From Podospora bellae-mahoneyi (lineage: Eukaryota; Ascomycota; Sordariomycetes; Sordariales; Podosporaceae), in NCBI RefSeq assembly GCF_035222275.1, contig NC_085885.1, forward strand, positions 2,046,001 to 2,110,000: 64,000 bases of DNA, read 5' to 3'. The position numbers were made by a program, and so were the translations under genes. The notes below the pieces were generated by a model. It was not told the DNA's origin, searched no databases, and saw only the letters and a program-made list of their open reading frames with translations. Positions within the stretch are counted from its first letter, which is position 1. Each line of letters opens with the position of its first letter. Below, piece by piece: positions 21,174 through 33,564 of the stretch.

Positions 21174-24100
21174 TCACCCAGCCCTCTGTTTCCCCTTCCC
21201 CCCCCTCAAAAACACCCTCCAATCCACCTTCCCCCCCTCCTGCCACGTCCTCCCCTCAAATGCTCCCCCCAACCCACACAAATGCCTCATCGTCGGCCTC
21301 CCATGCGGGCAATTCCACGGCTTCTCCATCCCCCCCATATTCCTCACCACCCTCTCCATCTGCCTCCCCGACAACGCCCTCCCAATCATGATACTACTCC
21401 TGCAAGCCCTCATGGCAAACATCTTCCTCACCTTTGACGGTCTCGGTATCGTCGTAGCCGAACTGCTCGGGTTATCCCCCAGCAAAAAGATCAACTCCTC
21501 CAAATCCGTCAAATCAAACGTTGTCTCCCTCGACAAAGGTAGAGTGACGAGTTGACACCTCGATCCCACCGGGGAGTCCCCAGATGTGTCGACTGATACC
21601 ACAAACCCGTTGCGCTCGAGAGAGACGAGGTTCTCGAGGATTATCTCCTCTTCTAGGGCGGTCAGAGTCAAGGGTTTGGGCTGGACAAGACGCTGGGATT
21701 GGACCGTGGTGGTGGATTGGAGGCGCTCAAAGTTGTATTTCTCGTCCGAGGCGTGTTGGTCGATTATGAAGAGCTCGTCGTCGTCGTCTGAGGGGGAGGA
21801 GGAACCCTCCCGGACGGCGAGGATGAAGCCTAGGTTGAATTGGCCGATGATTTTCATTTTGGCAAAGTCGGTTTTGGTGATTTTTAGGGAGAGTTTTTCT
21901 TCGGGGTTGGCTGCATCTAAGCCGTCGTCGTCTTGGGGGGGAGGTGGTTTGCTTTTCTGGGGTGGGAGGTGGTTTGAAAGGGAGATGATTTGCTGGTTAA
22001 TCTCCATTTCGTTGGTTCTAACCCTGTGGATGAGGTTGAGGGTCATGTCTTTCCGCTTTGGACGACCTTTGAGGAGCATCTGGGAGCGCTTTTCGCTTTC
22101 TTCTGATGCTTCGGCAGCGGTGGCCTGGGCGGCGTCGATAAGGGCTTGTACCTTCTTTTCTTCTTGTGCCTTCTTTTCTTCCTCGTCGATGTACTCGTCG
22201 TCGGCTGAGTCATGGTCGCAGCATTCGTCTTGCTCGATAGAGGCTCTTGGGCTGTCTGCTTCTGAAGGCATCTCCTCATTCCCTTCATTATCAGCCCGGA
22301 GCTCCTCCTCCTCCTCCTCCTGCTCCTTCTTCTCCTCCCCTTCTTCGTGAGAGGAACGAGGCATCTCAGGTTCTTCCATGTCCACATCATTATCCTCTCC
22401 TTGAGACACAAACAAGGACTCTTCGTTGTCATCGTCCTGGCCCTCTGCCGATCCAGCGGCGTCCGAAGCTTCCTCATCCACCTCAATTTCCTCATCCTCA
22501 ATGTCCACCTCTTCTGTAGTAATCTCAAGATCTTCTGTCGAGCCTCCCTTACTACTCGCCGCAGCAGAAAACATTTGAGTGAGACGTCCGCCAAAGGATG
22601 GCACAGGTGCGGTCTTCTTCCCGGCCTTAGCAGCGCCAAGCTTTTGGGAAGGCCTGGAAGGCTCCTCAATTCTTGATCGTTTCAGAGGACTCCTGATCAC
22701 GCTCGTCACGGTGGAGTCGCCTATGGTGATCGTAGCCACTTCTTGAGTTGACCGTTTAAACCGAGCTGGAGCGATGGGACTAGATCGTGGAGCTGCAGGT
22801 TGCGACGGTGGCGGAATCGCCGGAACTGAAGATTGTGGTGGCTCGTCTTCCGCATCTTCCATTGCGACCTCTGTCTTGTCTTTCTCTGGGTTCTCGGCCA
22901 TCTCAGAAGTTTCCTCTTCCTCTTCATCTTGATCATCGACCGACGCTCGTCTCTGTGTAATCGGTGAGTCTGATTCGGACGATTGATGCGACAGTATGGC
23001 TGTCCTCCTGTTGCTTACAGAAGCAACAGAGACCGGTGTCTGTGAGCGAACAAGCGTCGGTTTCTTAAACGGTGTCTGCCTCAGCCCTTGGGCTTGGGAT
23101 GTCGGAATGGTGACATCCTGCGTCTCGAAGAGTTCAATCAAGGACTCCCGCAGATTGTCAAGCATTTGACCTTGGTCGTGGAGCAAGATGGTGCGCTTGT
23201 CTGGACTGACATTGACGTCGTAAAGATGAGTGTCGAGTTGAATGTCTGCAAAGATGAAAGGCAACTGTGAAGCATTGTAGGAGCGATACACCTCGTTGAA
23301 GACCTTGACAAACTGGGGTAGACCGCAAGGCCGCCCATTGACGTAGAACATTTGACGATCTGGTGTTTGTCGGCCTTCACCAGGTGTCGGCCGGGAGACA
23401 TACCCCAGCACCCTAACCTCGGTATTGCTCCCGTCAGCTCTAGCTTTACCCTTCACGAGAGGACCGGCGGTAGGTGTGAGCTGCAGCTTGAGATCCATTG
23501 TGATCAAAGCATTCATCGTCTTGACACCAAACACATTGATGATATTCTCGCGTGTTGTGGGATTACCCTTGGTCGAGAACAGAACCATCCTCTTCCCTTT
23601 GGTGGGCTGCTGGGAAACGGTGAACTTGACGCCCGTTTGGATGCAGGCATATTGGTTGAGCAGGCTGATAACCTTGCCCCATTCCCTCTTGATGTTCCTC
23701 TCCAGCTCACGACGGCGTACTGGGAGGTTGCGGAAGAGGTCCTCTACAATTACAGAAGTACCACGCTGGCCCGAAACAACGCTGGTGCTCTTAAGCTTCC
23801 CAGACATCTCGAACTCGAGCTTCGCAGCGCGAGGGACCTGCTCCTTGGTGCAAGTTATAACAGAGAATTTGGATAGTGCGCAGAGGGAGGACAATGCCTC
23901 CCCACGGAAGCCAAACGTCTGAAGTGTGGAGAGATCATCATATGTTGAGAGCTTGGACGTGTAATGCTTTAGGGCGATTGATTCGTAGTTGTGTGGTGCA
24001 ATTCCGGCTCCATTGTCTTGGACCTCGATGGAGTCAAGACCTTGGTTTTTGAACCGTACCTCTGCAGCATGATTAGCATCCTTTACTGGAACAGGTCTGA

Positions 24101-24265
24101 ACATATCTGAAGATATTTATTCGTACCGATGGTGGTTGCCCCGGCATCCACACTGTTCTCCACGAGCTCTTTGGCTACAGAGCACAAATCGACAATAACC
24201 TGACCAGCTTGGATCTGATGGACTGCACTCGAGTCGATGGCCTTGATGGTGACGTTGGATGCCAT
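21174..24265 (-). CDS. pms1: DNA mismatch repair protein Pms1 (MutL homologue with endonuclease site)
   Basis: Two exons, 24127-24265 and 21174-24061, give 1008 residues. The 65-nt intron (GTACGA...GCAG) splits the codon for Glu in [13 protein letters not shown]. The GHKL ATPase domain shows [16 protein letters not shown] and GFRGEAL. Residues about 350-700 are an acidic, Ser-rich linker. The C-terminal domain keeps [12 protein letters not shown], which fits the metal-binding DQHA(x)2E(x)4E endonuclease motif of PMS2/Pms1. It also keeps ACRSSIMIG and CPHGRP, the other two conserved parts of that active site. With Mlh1 it forms MutL-alpha, which nicks the new strand during nuclear mismatch repair. 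The start at 24265 ([21 protein letters not shown]) matches the family N-terminus. The coding strand is G-rich only in the last 400 bases. A plus-strand frame at 20998-21555 is its shadow. Confidence 0.96.
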
Positions 24266-24365
24266 AGTATGTGATGATACCCTCCCGCCCCCAACAGCGT
24301 CGGTTATTGTCTCACAAATACGGCCCAGTTGGGATAGGTATCAGGTCATCTCATATTGGCGCTGA

Positions 24366-24410
24366 TGTGTGTGTGAGAGAGAGGGAGAGAGAGTGAGAGA
24401 GAGGGTGTGT
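24366..24410. repeat. GT/GA microsatellite in the pms1 upstream region
   Basis: A short run of GT dinucleotides passes into GA dinucleotides and back to GT, about 100 bases upstream of the pms1 start. Confidence 0.75.
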
Positions 24411-24460
24411 TACTCTTGGTGTGTTACACCAGGAAAATCAATTAAACTCGAGAAAGGAGG

Positions 24461-24471
24461 ACGCGACGCGT
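24461..24471. promoter_or_regulatory. MluI cell-cycle box (MCB) upstream of pms1
   Basis: The sequence acgcgacgcgt contains a perfect ACGCGT plus an overlapping ACGCGA, about 200 bases upstream of the pms1 ATG. In yeasts MBF binds ACGCGT to drive G1/S transcription of replication and repair genes. The role here is inferred. Confidence 0.45.
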
Positions 24472-26758
24472 TCCTGCCTGCGGTGACACGCGCACTAATA
24501 AACTAAGGTAGGCGCCCCTCCAGCTTCACTGGAAGCTTACCTACCCCACCGACAGAAGCTAGCTCACTGAAAAGACTCAAGCCACAGCTTTGAAAAGCAT
24601 TTCGCCCAAGTAAGAACACTCATATCGCTCACTGCCTATTCCTACGCCCATTGAAAGCGTCCTGATGCAAATACGGAGTATCGACGGGTTTAAGAAACCT
24701 AGGGGCTAGCTCATGTCAGCTGTCGTGTAACACCCCCTACCAGAACACACGGTCAATACCGCCAATGTTACAATGCCATGAGTACTACACCGTAAACCCC
24801 CACGAACTGCCACATTGCTTGGACGTTAGCCGTGCCACGTCGGATCTCCTGCCTGGGCATTCGCTGGAAGCTTTCTTGAAGGAATATAGCGCTAAAACTT
24901 TAAGCTTTTCTCGACGTTTTGAACAGTCCAAAAGATTCAAGGGTCCAGATGTTACGCAACACGACAGAAAACCCATGAAGAAACGACTCTCCTCTCTCGT
25001 CAGCACGGCCTGATTTGGCACATCTGTAGATGTTATTCTGTAAAAGACCGTTCTCGGCACAAGGTAACAGCGGCATCCCAATCCGTAGCCTTTAATGCAG
25101 GTCGGTTATTTCCAGATGACGTTATGCTTGGCCGCTGTGGTAGCCAATTGAGCAGCTCGGCATATCAACATTCTGAAGGGAGAATTGCAGCTAAAAGCGA
25201 AATCACTCCAGCCCATTTCCAGGAATTGAACCCTGTCAACTTGTCAAGACATGTTCAGAACCAAGGTTTCAAACAGCCAAAGACTGTCGCGATAAGAAGA
25301 AAAGGGCCACCACCAGCACATGTGCTTCATCCACACAAGATGCATACTGTAGGAGCTGTTGACCCACATGCTGCCAACATTTTTGTCGGTTTTCGGTGCA
25401 GAGTTCCGCCTTTTCTGGGACCAGCCGCTGTTGCAGAAGTTGAAAATCCTGAGGATCGTCCATGTGAGAAACACAGCTGCCTTTTTCTGTTGGTTCCTAT
25501 GTCGGAAGGATTGCGTATGGCTCGCCTGGGCGCATCGCCAGCAACTGGACTTTGTATCTCACCTCACCTGATCTCGGTATAGAGACATGTAACCAGGAGA
25601 ATGGCCATGTAAACCAGCGAGGCCCACCGGATTGCCGCAAGCCAGCCACCTCGCGACGACCTGAAAAAAGTCCCGGTCAATAAAGCAACAGGTGTGAGGT
25701 GGTGCATGCTGCAGGAGGGAAATAATTCCCAGCTTTGGAGAGCTGGGTTGCAACAGCTTGCCGCCCACTGCCGCTCTGGAGCTTATATTCCGCAGATTCC
25801 GCCCATCCCAGCCTCACCACCCCCAGCTTCAGGTTTCTCTTCTTGGACGGAATCAGGAAGCACTCGTTCATTCTGTCGCCTGAGACAAAGTCGCTCGTTC
25901 GCCATACCGTCAAACAAAAACACGCAGTAGATGTCACAGACGTCACCTGAATCCTGGCACCGAAAACGTTTTGTGCCGATCCAGAAGAATCTGGGATCCC
26001 CTCGTTGCTCTCTCCCACCCTGAACACCCTCATCAAGGGTTCTCGCGTTATTGTTGGTTTCATCCGCCGTGCGACCTCTGCCTTGGACCCCACCGCCGCT
26101 GAGGATCATCATACGCCCTATGCGAAATCCATATCTGTATTCACAGGGCATTCCAATATTCGGACTCGAAGAGAAGACAGTGCTGGAGTGGAGGGTTGCT
26201 ATCAACCTGAGGTGGAAATTCCCCATCCAAAAAAAGCCACTGCGGCACCTGCGTCGAATCATCTCGGCCCGTTTGGAGGCTGGTCGGAACGCTTGTTTCC
26301 AAGCCATAGGCGGCCAATAGCGGGCTGCAGCGCTGTGCACCTGCTAGCCTGCCAGAGCCTAGCGCTGGGATTCAAGGGTGGGCTCCCCGAATCGAACCTG
26401 CATCGGTCACCCAGAGCTCGTGGTTTTCACATCAATTTTGTTTTTTTCTTTAATCTTGCCAGTTCAGAGGCTCGACGGCGATAGGGAACAAGCAGCTTGG
26501 TGATACTATTACGAGTAGATGCCCAGCCTCTGTCCGGCTCTAACTACCGTCCCCACCAAAACGAAAAAAAGTCTGCCAGCGCCGATTCATGCCCAGCGTT
26601 TTGTCGCTGTCGCTATCGCGCCCCGTCAAAGTCCGTTCCCTCCCGCCTCCGTCTCCCTTGACCTCGAGCTGCCAAGGACCGCACCGCATCGAGAAGCGCA
26701 ACCTGCCATAACGCACATCCCCAAAGGCAGGAGTCGTCCGCCAACCGACCCTGCTGGG

Positions 26759-29700
26759 ATGACGAGGCACTCATCAGGATCCTCCGAAGACGGTGACACT
26801 TTGCACGTCGAGGTTCCTCATGTCAGTTCGTCCAACCAATCCACCCTGAGGCCACAGGCCGCCGCACAGCCTTCCACCTCAACTAGCCCAGACAGCACCG
26901 CCAGCCATCACCACCAACGTCGCAGCAGCGTTGACCCGCGAACCTCGTCCTCGATCAGTCGGAGGTCAACCAGCATCAATTGGAAGCCTACCGAGACCAG
27001 GAATGGCTCACTAGAGAAGTCCCCATCGCCGACGCGCCCAACAACCCCCTCTCCACTCGGCCTGATACCGACCGCGAATGGGTCACATGCAAAGAAGAGA
27101 GAGATGGAAAAGGCGCACGAGGCCATGTTTGCCGTCCGGCATCAGCGATGGCGAAGCCCGTGGGCAATTGGCCTTCTTGCGCTTGTCGCATCCATCACCG
27201 GTATCGCCTTGCTGCTGACGGTGGTTCACTCGTCGGTAACACGACAAATTGATCCAAAGGGCTGTCGAATGTCTTACTTGCGCCCGTCATACGCCAAGCT
27301 CAACGAGTTCGACACGGAGCACACCCGTCTCGCAAGCAAATATTCGCTATACATGTATCGCGAACAGGGAATTGACCATGACACAAGGGTTCGGATCCCC
27401 CATCCTATGTCTTGGTATATGTATGCCAAGCACCTTTGTTAATCCACTGCTAACGTCAACTACGCGCAGGTACGAGGAATCCCCGTTCTCTTCATTCCTG
27501 GCAATGCCGGGAGCTACAAGCAAGTCCGACCCATTGCCTCTGAGGCAGCAAACTACTTCCACGATGTCCTGCAGCATGACCCCGAGACATACAACGCCGG
27601 CATCAGAAGCCTCGACTTCTTCACCGTCGATTTCAATGAAGATATCACGGCGTTCCACGGGCAGACCCTCCTCGACCAGGCCGAATACCTCAATGAGGCG
27701 ATTCGCTACATCCTCTCGCTCTACCTCGATCCGCGCGTTTCCGACCGAAACCCTGATCTTCCCGACCCGACCTCGGTGATAGTGCTGGGCCACTCTATGG
27801 GAGGAATTGTTGCGCGGACAATGCTCATCATGCCCAACTACCAAACGAACTCGATCAACACCATCATCACCATGTCGGCGCCTCATGCCCGGCCGCCTGT
27901 GTCCTTTGACAGCCAGATCGTCAAGGCATACAAAGACATCAACGATTATTGGAGGCATGCCTACTCGCAACAGTGGGCCAACAACAACCCCCTCTGGCAT
28001 GTGACGCTTGTTTCGATCGCGGGCGGAGGACTCGATACCGTGGTCCCTTCGGATTATGCGAGCGTCGAGTCGTTGGTTCCGGACACGCATGGATTTACTG
28101 TCTTCACATCGACCATTCCCACAGTATGGACGAGCATGGATCATCAGGCGATTCTGTGGTGCGACCAGTTCCGCAAGGTGTTGGTTCGGACGCTATTTGA
28201 CCTCTCCGATGTGCACAGGGCATCCCAAACGAAACCGAGGGCGGAGAGAATGCGCGTCTTCAAAAAGCGGCTGCTTACCGGCATGGAAACTGTTGCTGAG
28301 AAGACGGCGCCTCGATCTGACCCGACGACTTTGCTCACCGTGGAGGACAATTCTGACACCATCATTGCTCAGGGGGAGCGGTTAGTTTTGCGGCAATTGG
28401 GAACCACTGGCAGGGTTCGCGCCCACCTCATGACCATCCCACCTCCCGGGCCTCCCGAAGTCAAGCGCTTTACTTTGATGACCGATATCAAGCTCGACCA
28501 GCCTGGCGAGAACGGGAAGCTCGAAGTCATGTTTTGCAGCGTTGTCCCATCGCAACCGGGCCAAACCGGGGCAGGATTTCCAAGCCAAATCGACCTTTCC
28601 AAGGGTACTGCAGGAACTACCCGGCTGGCTTGCCGAAGTGCTGCCCCAGATGTCATTCCACTCCCTGGATCAAACAAGACAACCGCCTTTCCATTCTATA
28701 GGGACCTAGAGAAGCAGGTCCTGCCCTTCTACTACCTCGAGTACGACCTGGACGACATTGCTGAACAACAGTTCATTGCAGTGGTGGAGAAGGCAACGAA
28801 TCCCACCCAAGGTTTCGTGATTGCCGAGTTCAGCGAGCAGTCGCAGTCACACCAAACAGCACAGATCGGCCTTCAACGTCTGCTCACCTCGGGCTTGAAG
28901 TTCACCATGCCTGCTGCACGACCGATGGTGACGGAAACCAAGGTGCCATCCTTGCAGTCGAGCTTGCTAGCCTACAACTTGCGCCTGAACAGCCACTCAT
29001 GTGGCAACAAAGAGGAGCTCTTCGCCCCGATGGTGAGGCAGTATCTCGTGGAGCCGTTTGAGTCGAAGTATTTTGTCAATGTACGCGATGCGCCGATCAG
29101 CCTTCACGGTGTTGCTCCCTACGTCCCTCCGCCTCTTGCCAAGAGGTCCGCCAGCGAGGATGGACTGAGCTTTCAGTTTTGGACCGATCCTACTTGCGAT
29201 TCCAGCATTGAGGTTGAGCTTGAGGTGGATTTCAGTGGTAGTCTCGGCAAGCTGTATATGCGCTACCGTACCGTCTTTGCTGCGTTCCCGCTGCTCGTGG
29301 TGGCGCTCGTGTTGCGCAAACAGTTCCGCGTCTACGATTCCACGGGTGTGTTCATCACCTTCACAGAAAGCTTGGATCTTTGCCTCAGGCAGTCCATTCC
29401 GTTGATGCTTGCGTCGCTCACCATGTTGACCGTGGCCACGGCCAACCCGTACCCAGCTGGCAGCGCAAGCTTCTGGCATTGGAACAAGAGCACATCTTCG
29501 CTGGTCGATTTCCACCTCAACGACTATTTGATCGGTACTCAGGACCCGATGTTTCTGTTCTTGATTCCCATGATTGGAATAATATGCGTCGGAGTGTGCA
29601 CCGTCTTCAACTACATCACACTTGCCCTCACGCACTTGTTGAGCAGCCTCTTCAACCTGTTGGCATTCCGCCCTGCGTGGGTTCGCAATGATGAACGCAA

Positions 29701-30313
29701 GAAACAAGGAGGCGCCGGGTTTCTGTCGTCATCACCCAGGCGCAGAATGATCACGACAGCCGTCTTGCTATTCCTCGTGTCTACAGCCATCCCGTACCAG
29801 TTTGCCTATCTGGTTGCCTGCCTGGTTCAACTGACAACCACAGTACGCGCGCAGCGAATCGCCCAGGAACTCCAGTCAGCAGCCAACTCGAGCTTTTACA
29901 ACTACGTCCATTCGATTCTCATCCTCATGCTCTGGATCCTTCCCATCAACCTGCCAACGCTCGTGGTCTGGATACACAACCTGGCTGTTCATTGGCTCAC
30001 GCCCTTCACCTCGCACCACAATGTATTGTCCATCATGCCATTCATCGTCCTTGTGGAGACCTTAACCACGGGCAAGATGGTTCCTCCGGTCACCGGTCGG
30101 ATGAAGCACCTCACGAGCATTCTACTATTCGGCATTGCCATCTATGCTGCCGTGTATGGAATCTCTTACGCCTACACATTACACCACCTGGTCAACCTGG
30201 TCGTGTTTTGGCTGGTCATCCTTCACTCCACCTCGGACTCTTGGCCAATATCCGGGTTAAAACATTTGTACGAAGGAGACGCCGAGGACCGCAAGGGCGG
30301 TAAAGAGCCATGA
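26759..30313 (+). CDS. bst1: GPI inositol-deacylase (PGAP1/Bst1)
   Basis: Two exons, 26759-27388 and 27470-30313, encode 1157 residues. The enzyme removes the acyl chain from inositol of newly made GPI anchors in the ER, which licenses export of GPI proteins. Seen: a Ser/Thr/Pro-rich cytosolic N-terminus, a membrane span at about 135-157, then the lipase-fold region VRGIPVLFIPGNAGSYKQVR and the nucleophile elbow VLGHSMGG with Ser319. The C-terminal third has about eight hydrophobic spans. The start at 26759 (MTRHSSGSSED) resembles fungal Bst1 N-termini; an in-frame ATG at 26519 would add 80 low-complexity residues. The 81-nt intron uses the weak donor GTTCGG. The nearby better-looking GTATAT at 27415 would put exon 2 out of frame, so the weak donor is preferred. 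Confidence 0.92.
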
Positions 30314-32016
30314 ACAAAATCTCCGATTAGACACCTTTGGAATAGACTATCCCAAAAATTACCTGGACATTCACCAACCTATTCACCTTTTTGATACCCA
30401 ATCCGAATGGTTCCGAATATCACCAGACCACGATTGTACATGCCTCTTTGCCCGCACTGCCGGCCTCTTTTGGCTGGCTCGCATACTTTCTGTTCTTTTC
30501 ATTCTCTACGACACACGATTTTACGAGGGTGGATTCCCGTCTGCTTCGACTTTTATAGCACCATAACCAGGGAAATGGCTTTGCTTGGATACACCAGGGG
30601 TATTACGGATGGGAGGGAAGATTGATTTTTCTTCGCGCTCCCCTGTTTTTTCTTTTCGCTGTTCAGTTTACGTCTTGATGGATGGGGATAACACATGTGT
30701 TTTTTTTTTCTGGGTTCATAAGGAGCGGCAAATTTTTTTGGTATTGGTCAAGGGTTGTCGTGGTTTGGGGAAACGGCAGCATGGTATAGGATTGGGAAGG
30801 GGAGAAACCCCCGAGCCAGTTTTGGCCGCTGATAATGTTTATGTTTCCTTTTTTTTTTCTGTTGTCTCTCGCTTCTCACTTTTTCGACGGGGGTGGTTTG
30901 GTCGTCAGACAGACAACACACCTTTGCTCGATGCCCCTCGTTTCAGCTCAGCAACGCCAGCTCATCACCACAGATGGGCAGACCAAGGAGGAGGTAATGG
31001 ACGATGACACCGGAGACAATAATGGTGTGTGTGTGAGTGTGCTCTCTGATAGAAGAGACAGATGATCAGAAAGGTTGTCTGTTGGTGTGTGTGGTTTTGA
31101 TGCTTGTTAGAATAGCGAGATGAGAAAGAGCCAAGAAAGCGAGGGGGGGGAGTTGGATTATTACTATAGCCGGGATGGTGTAGATAGAGGGGGATGCGAG
31201 AGGTGGGTGGGATGGTTTGTGTATATACCACTTGTATTTAATTATGGAGGGGGAGTAGTGCAGACACAATATCTTGAGAGAGTTGTGTGAGGCAGAAGGG
31301 AAGAATATATGATCAAGTTCAAGTACTTTGTGCGGGAAGTGAAGCGGGTTCTTGTTGAGCTGTGAACGCTCAAAACCAAGCGATAAGGCCTCTTTCACAT
31401 AGACACGAAGTATTCCAGCTGTGTTATCCAAAGTCATCTATGGCATCTCAACCAGCATGGGAGATAGTGGTTCGTCAATTTTTTGTCGATCTGAAACACA
31501 CAGGTACTTATACATGATGTCCCGCGCAGCCTTACACTGCCCTTTATTTCATCTCTACCATGGAGGATACACTTCTTAGGAAGCCAGTCACATATACCAA
31601 GGTCGCCTTGATATACAAAATCGTAACTGAAAAGCCAAAAACCCTAACCCAGAATCCTGCAGGCCTTCCCCCTGCTGTGGCATCTCCACCAATCAAATGC
31701 AGGTACCCCTGCAGAGTCACGTGAACTTGTCGTCCCAAGTTTTGTGGCGCAGGTGCAGGAGGCAGGATCCTTGGCGCTGCGTCACGTAACCTCCAGCCGC
31801 CGCAGCCGTTACCGTCGTCGTCGTCGTCAGTTGGCTCGATCCAGTGTTTCCAACATTCAAGTACATCCTAGCTACTGTCAACAAACCCCGAAGATAAACC
31901 CAACCAACCCCGATATCATTTTGCGCACGATATCCGATCGCACCTAACCACGAAATATTTCACCCTTTGAATTAACCCGCCTGGTGTGGCCTGAGGGGCT
32001 ATACTCAACCACCGCG
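30314..32016. other. Intergenic region between bst1 and tms1
   Basis: About 1.7 kb: the T-rich 3' flank of bst1 (30600-30900), then the tms1 promoter with a telobox-like element at 31640. Several small frames on both strands show no family resemblance. Confidence 0.5.
31640..31650. promoter_or_regulatory. Telobox-like element upstream of tms1
   Basis: The sequence aaccctaaccc lies 367 bases before the tms1 ATG and repeats the element seen upstream of aps2. Function is inferred from sequence only. Confidence 0.3.
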
Positions 32017-33564
32017 ATGGGCGCCCTCCTCTCCCTCCCGCTGATGGCGGTTCCAAGCCTAGGCACAGTACGCGACCCCCATCATCCCCCAAGAACATCA
32101 ACAAAGTGCGATAGACTGACGATATAACCACAGCTCCTCTCCTTCGGCGCAAGCTGCTGCGGAGCAGCAACCTGCTCAATGGTGTGCTCCGCCTGCGGAA
32201 AATGCGGCAACTCGGTCGCAACCCGCATAGCCTACGCCCTCATCCTCCTCGTCAACTCGATCCTCTCCTGGATCATGCTCACAAAATGGGCCATCGAGAA
32301 GCTCCAGCACCTCATGCTCGACTACGTAAAGATCAAATGCGGCGAGGGCGACTGCTACGGCTGGCTAGCAGTCCACAGAATCAACTTTGCGCTCGGCATG
32401 TTCCACCTCGTCCTTGCCGGACTGATGCTGGGGGTTCACTCCTCCAAGAACCCTCGCGCGGCGATACAAAATGGTTTCTGGGGTCCAAAGATCATTGCCT
32501 GGTTGGGGCTAATCGTGTTGACTTTTTTCATTCCGGATACGTTTTTCCAATTTTGGGGGAACTACGTCGCGCTGATTTGCGCGATGCTGTTTTTGATGCT
32601 GGGGTTGATTTTGCTGGTGGATTTGGCGCATAATTGGGCAGAGTACTGTCTTGGGCAGATTGAGGAGTCCGAGTCGAAGACCTGGAGGGTGGTTTTGATT
32701 GGGTCGACGTTGGGGATGTATGTGGCTAGTTTGGCCATGACGGTGGTGCAGTATGTGTTTTTTGCCGGGTCGGGGTGTTCGATGAACCAGGCGGCGATTA
32801 CGATCAATTTGCTACTCTGGCTGGCCATCTCGGTCATTTCGGTGCACCCGACTGTGCAGGAGTATAACCCCAAGGCCGGGCTGGCTCAGGCGGCCATGGT
32901 GGCGGTATACTGCACCTATTTGACCATGTCGGCCGTGTCGATGGAGCCGGACGAGACGGAGGATAAGCATTGTAATCCGTTAATTGCGGGGCAGGGGACG
33001 AGGACTACAACTGTGGTTATTGGTGCTATTGTTACGATGTTGACGGTGGCGTATACGACCACCAGGGCGGCGACGCAGTCTCTTGGTTTGGGGGGAAAAG
33101 GTGGGGGACAGATTCGGCTGCCGGAGGAGGACGAGGTTGATTATGAGCACAGCCTCATCACCACGCAACCGGATAACTCGCGGCGTCAGATGCGTGCCGA
33201 GGCGCTGAGACGGGCGGTGGAGGAGGGGTCCCTTCCGGCGGATGCGCTCTTGTCGGATGATGATGATGATCATGTCCATGGGCACTCACCCAATGGCGGG
33301 ACGATGGACGATGAACGGACGAGCACGCAGTACAGTTATGCCATGTTTCACGTCATTTTCTTTTTGGCGACGGCGTGGGTGGCGACGTTGCTGACGAGCG
33401 ATTGGGATGATGGGAAGGTGGCGGATGGGGGGGATTTTGCTACGGTGGGGAGGACGCTGTGGGCGAGCTGGGTCAAGATTGTGAGCGGGTGGGTTTGTTA
33501 TGGGATGTATACTTGGACGCTCGTGGCGCCGATTGTGCTGCCGGGGAGGTTTGAGTTTGAGTAG
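32017..33564 (+). CDS. tms1: SERINC/TDE1 family membrane protein (Tms1-like)
   Basis: Two exons, 32017-32067 and 32134-33564, give 493 residues with about ten membrane spans. Exon 1 encodes MGALLSLPLMAVPSLGT and the second exon starts LLSFGASCCGAATCSMVCSA, the Cys-rich first span region typical of SERINC proteins. Further family stretches are GDCYGWLAVHRINFALGMFH, FFIPDTFFQFWGNYV and QEYNPKAGLAQAAMVAVYCT. A loop with acidic and His-rich runs (DDDDDHVHGH) precedes the last two spans. The family is linked to serine incorporation into membrane lipids and, more recently, lipid scrambling; yeast Tms1 is vacuolar and has no settled function. The 66-nt intron has a GTACGC donor and CACAG acceptor. 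The coding strand switches from C-rich to G-rich at about 32470. Confidence 0.93.

Larger units (their letters stand above)
24266..26758. other. Divergent region between pms1 and bst1
   Basis: About 2.5 kb with no supported gene. It holds the pms1 promoter with an MCB-like box (24461-24471), a GT/GA microsatellite (24366-24410) and a stretch resembling a tRNA 3' half near 26375 that does not fold. Open frames such as 25124-25582 plus and 25677-26093 minus show no family resemblance. The bst1 frame stays open upstream to an ATG at 26519. Confidence 0.5.

Noticed and set aside
20998-21555. 185-codon plus-strand open frame
   Set aside because: It lies mostly antisense to the conserved C-terminal exon of pms1, and its Pro-rich translation reflects the skewed pms1 codons.
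26370-26425. tRNA-like 3' half on the minus strand (GGTTCGATTC T-loop word)
   Set aside because: The T-stem arms do not pair and no D-arm or acceptor partner is found, so it does not fold as a tRNA.
24266-26758. Search for an inserted transposon between pms1 and bst1
   Set aside because: No terminal inverted or direct repeats, transposase or reverse-transcriptase motifs could be seen by eye.
28997-29707. 236-codon minus-strand frame
   Set aside because: Fully inside bst1, whose sense frame shows clear membrane spans and family motifs.
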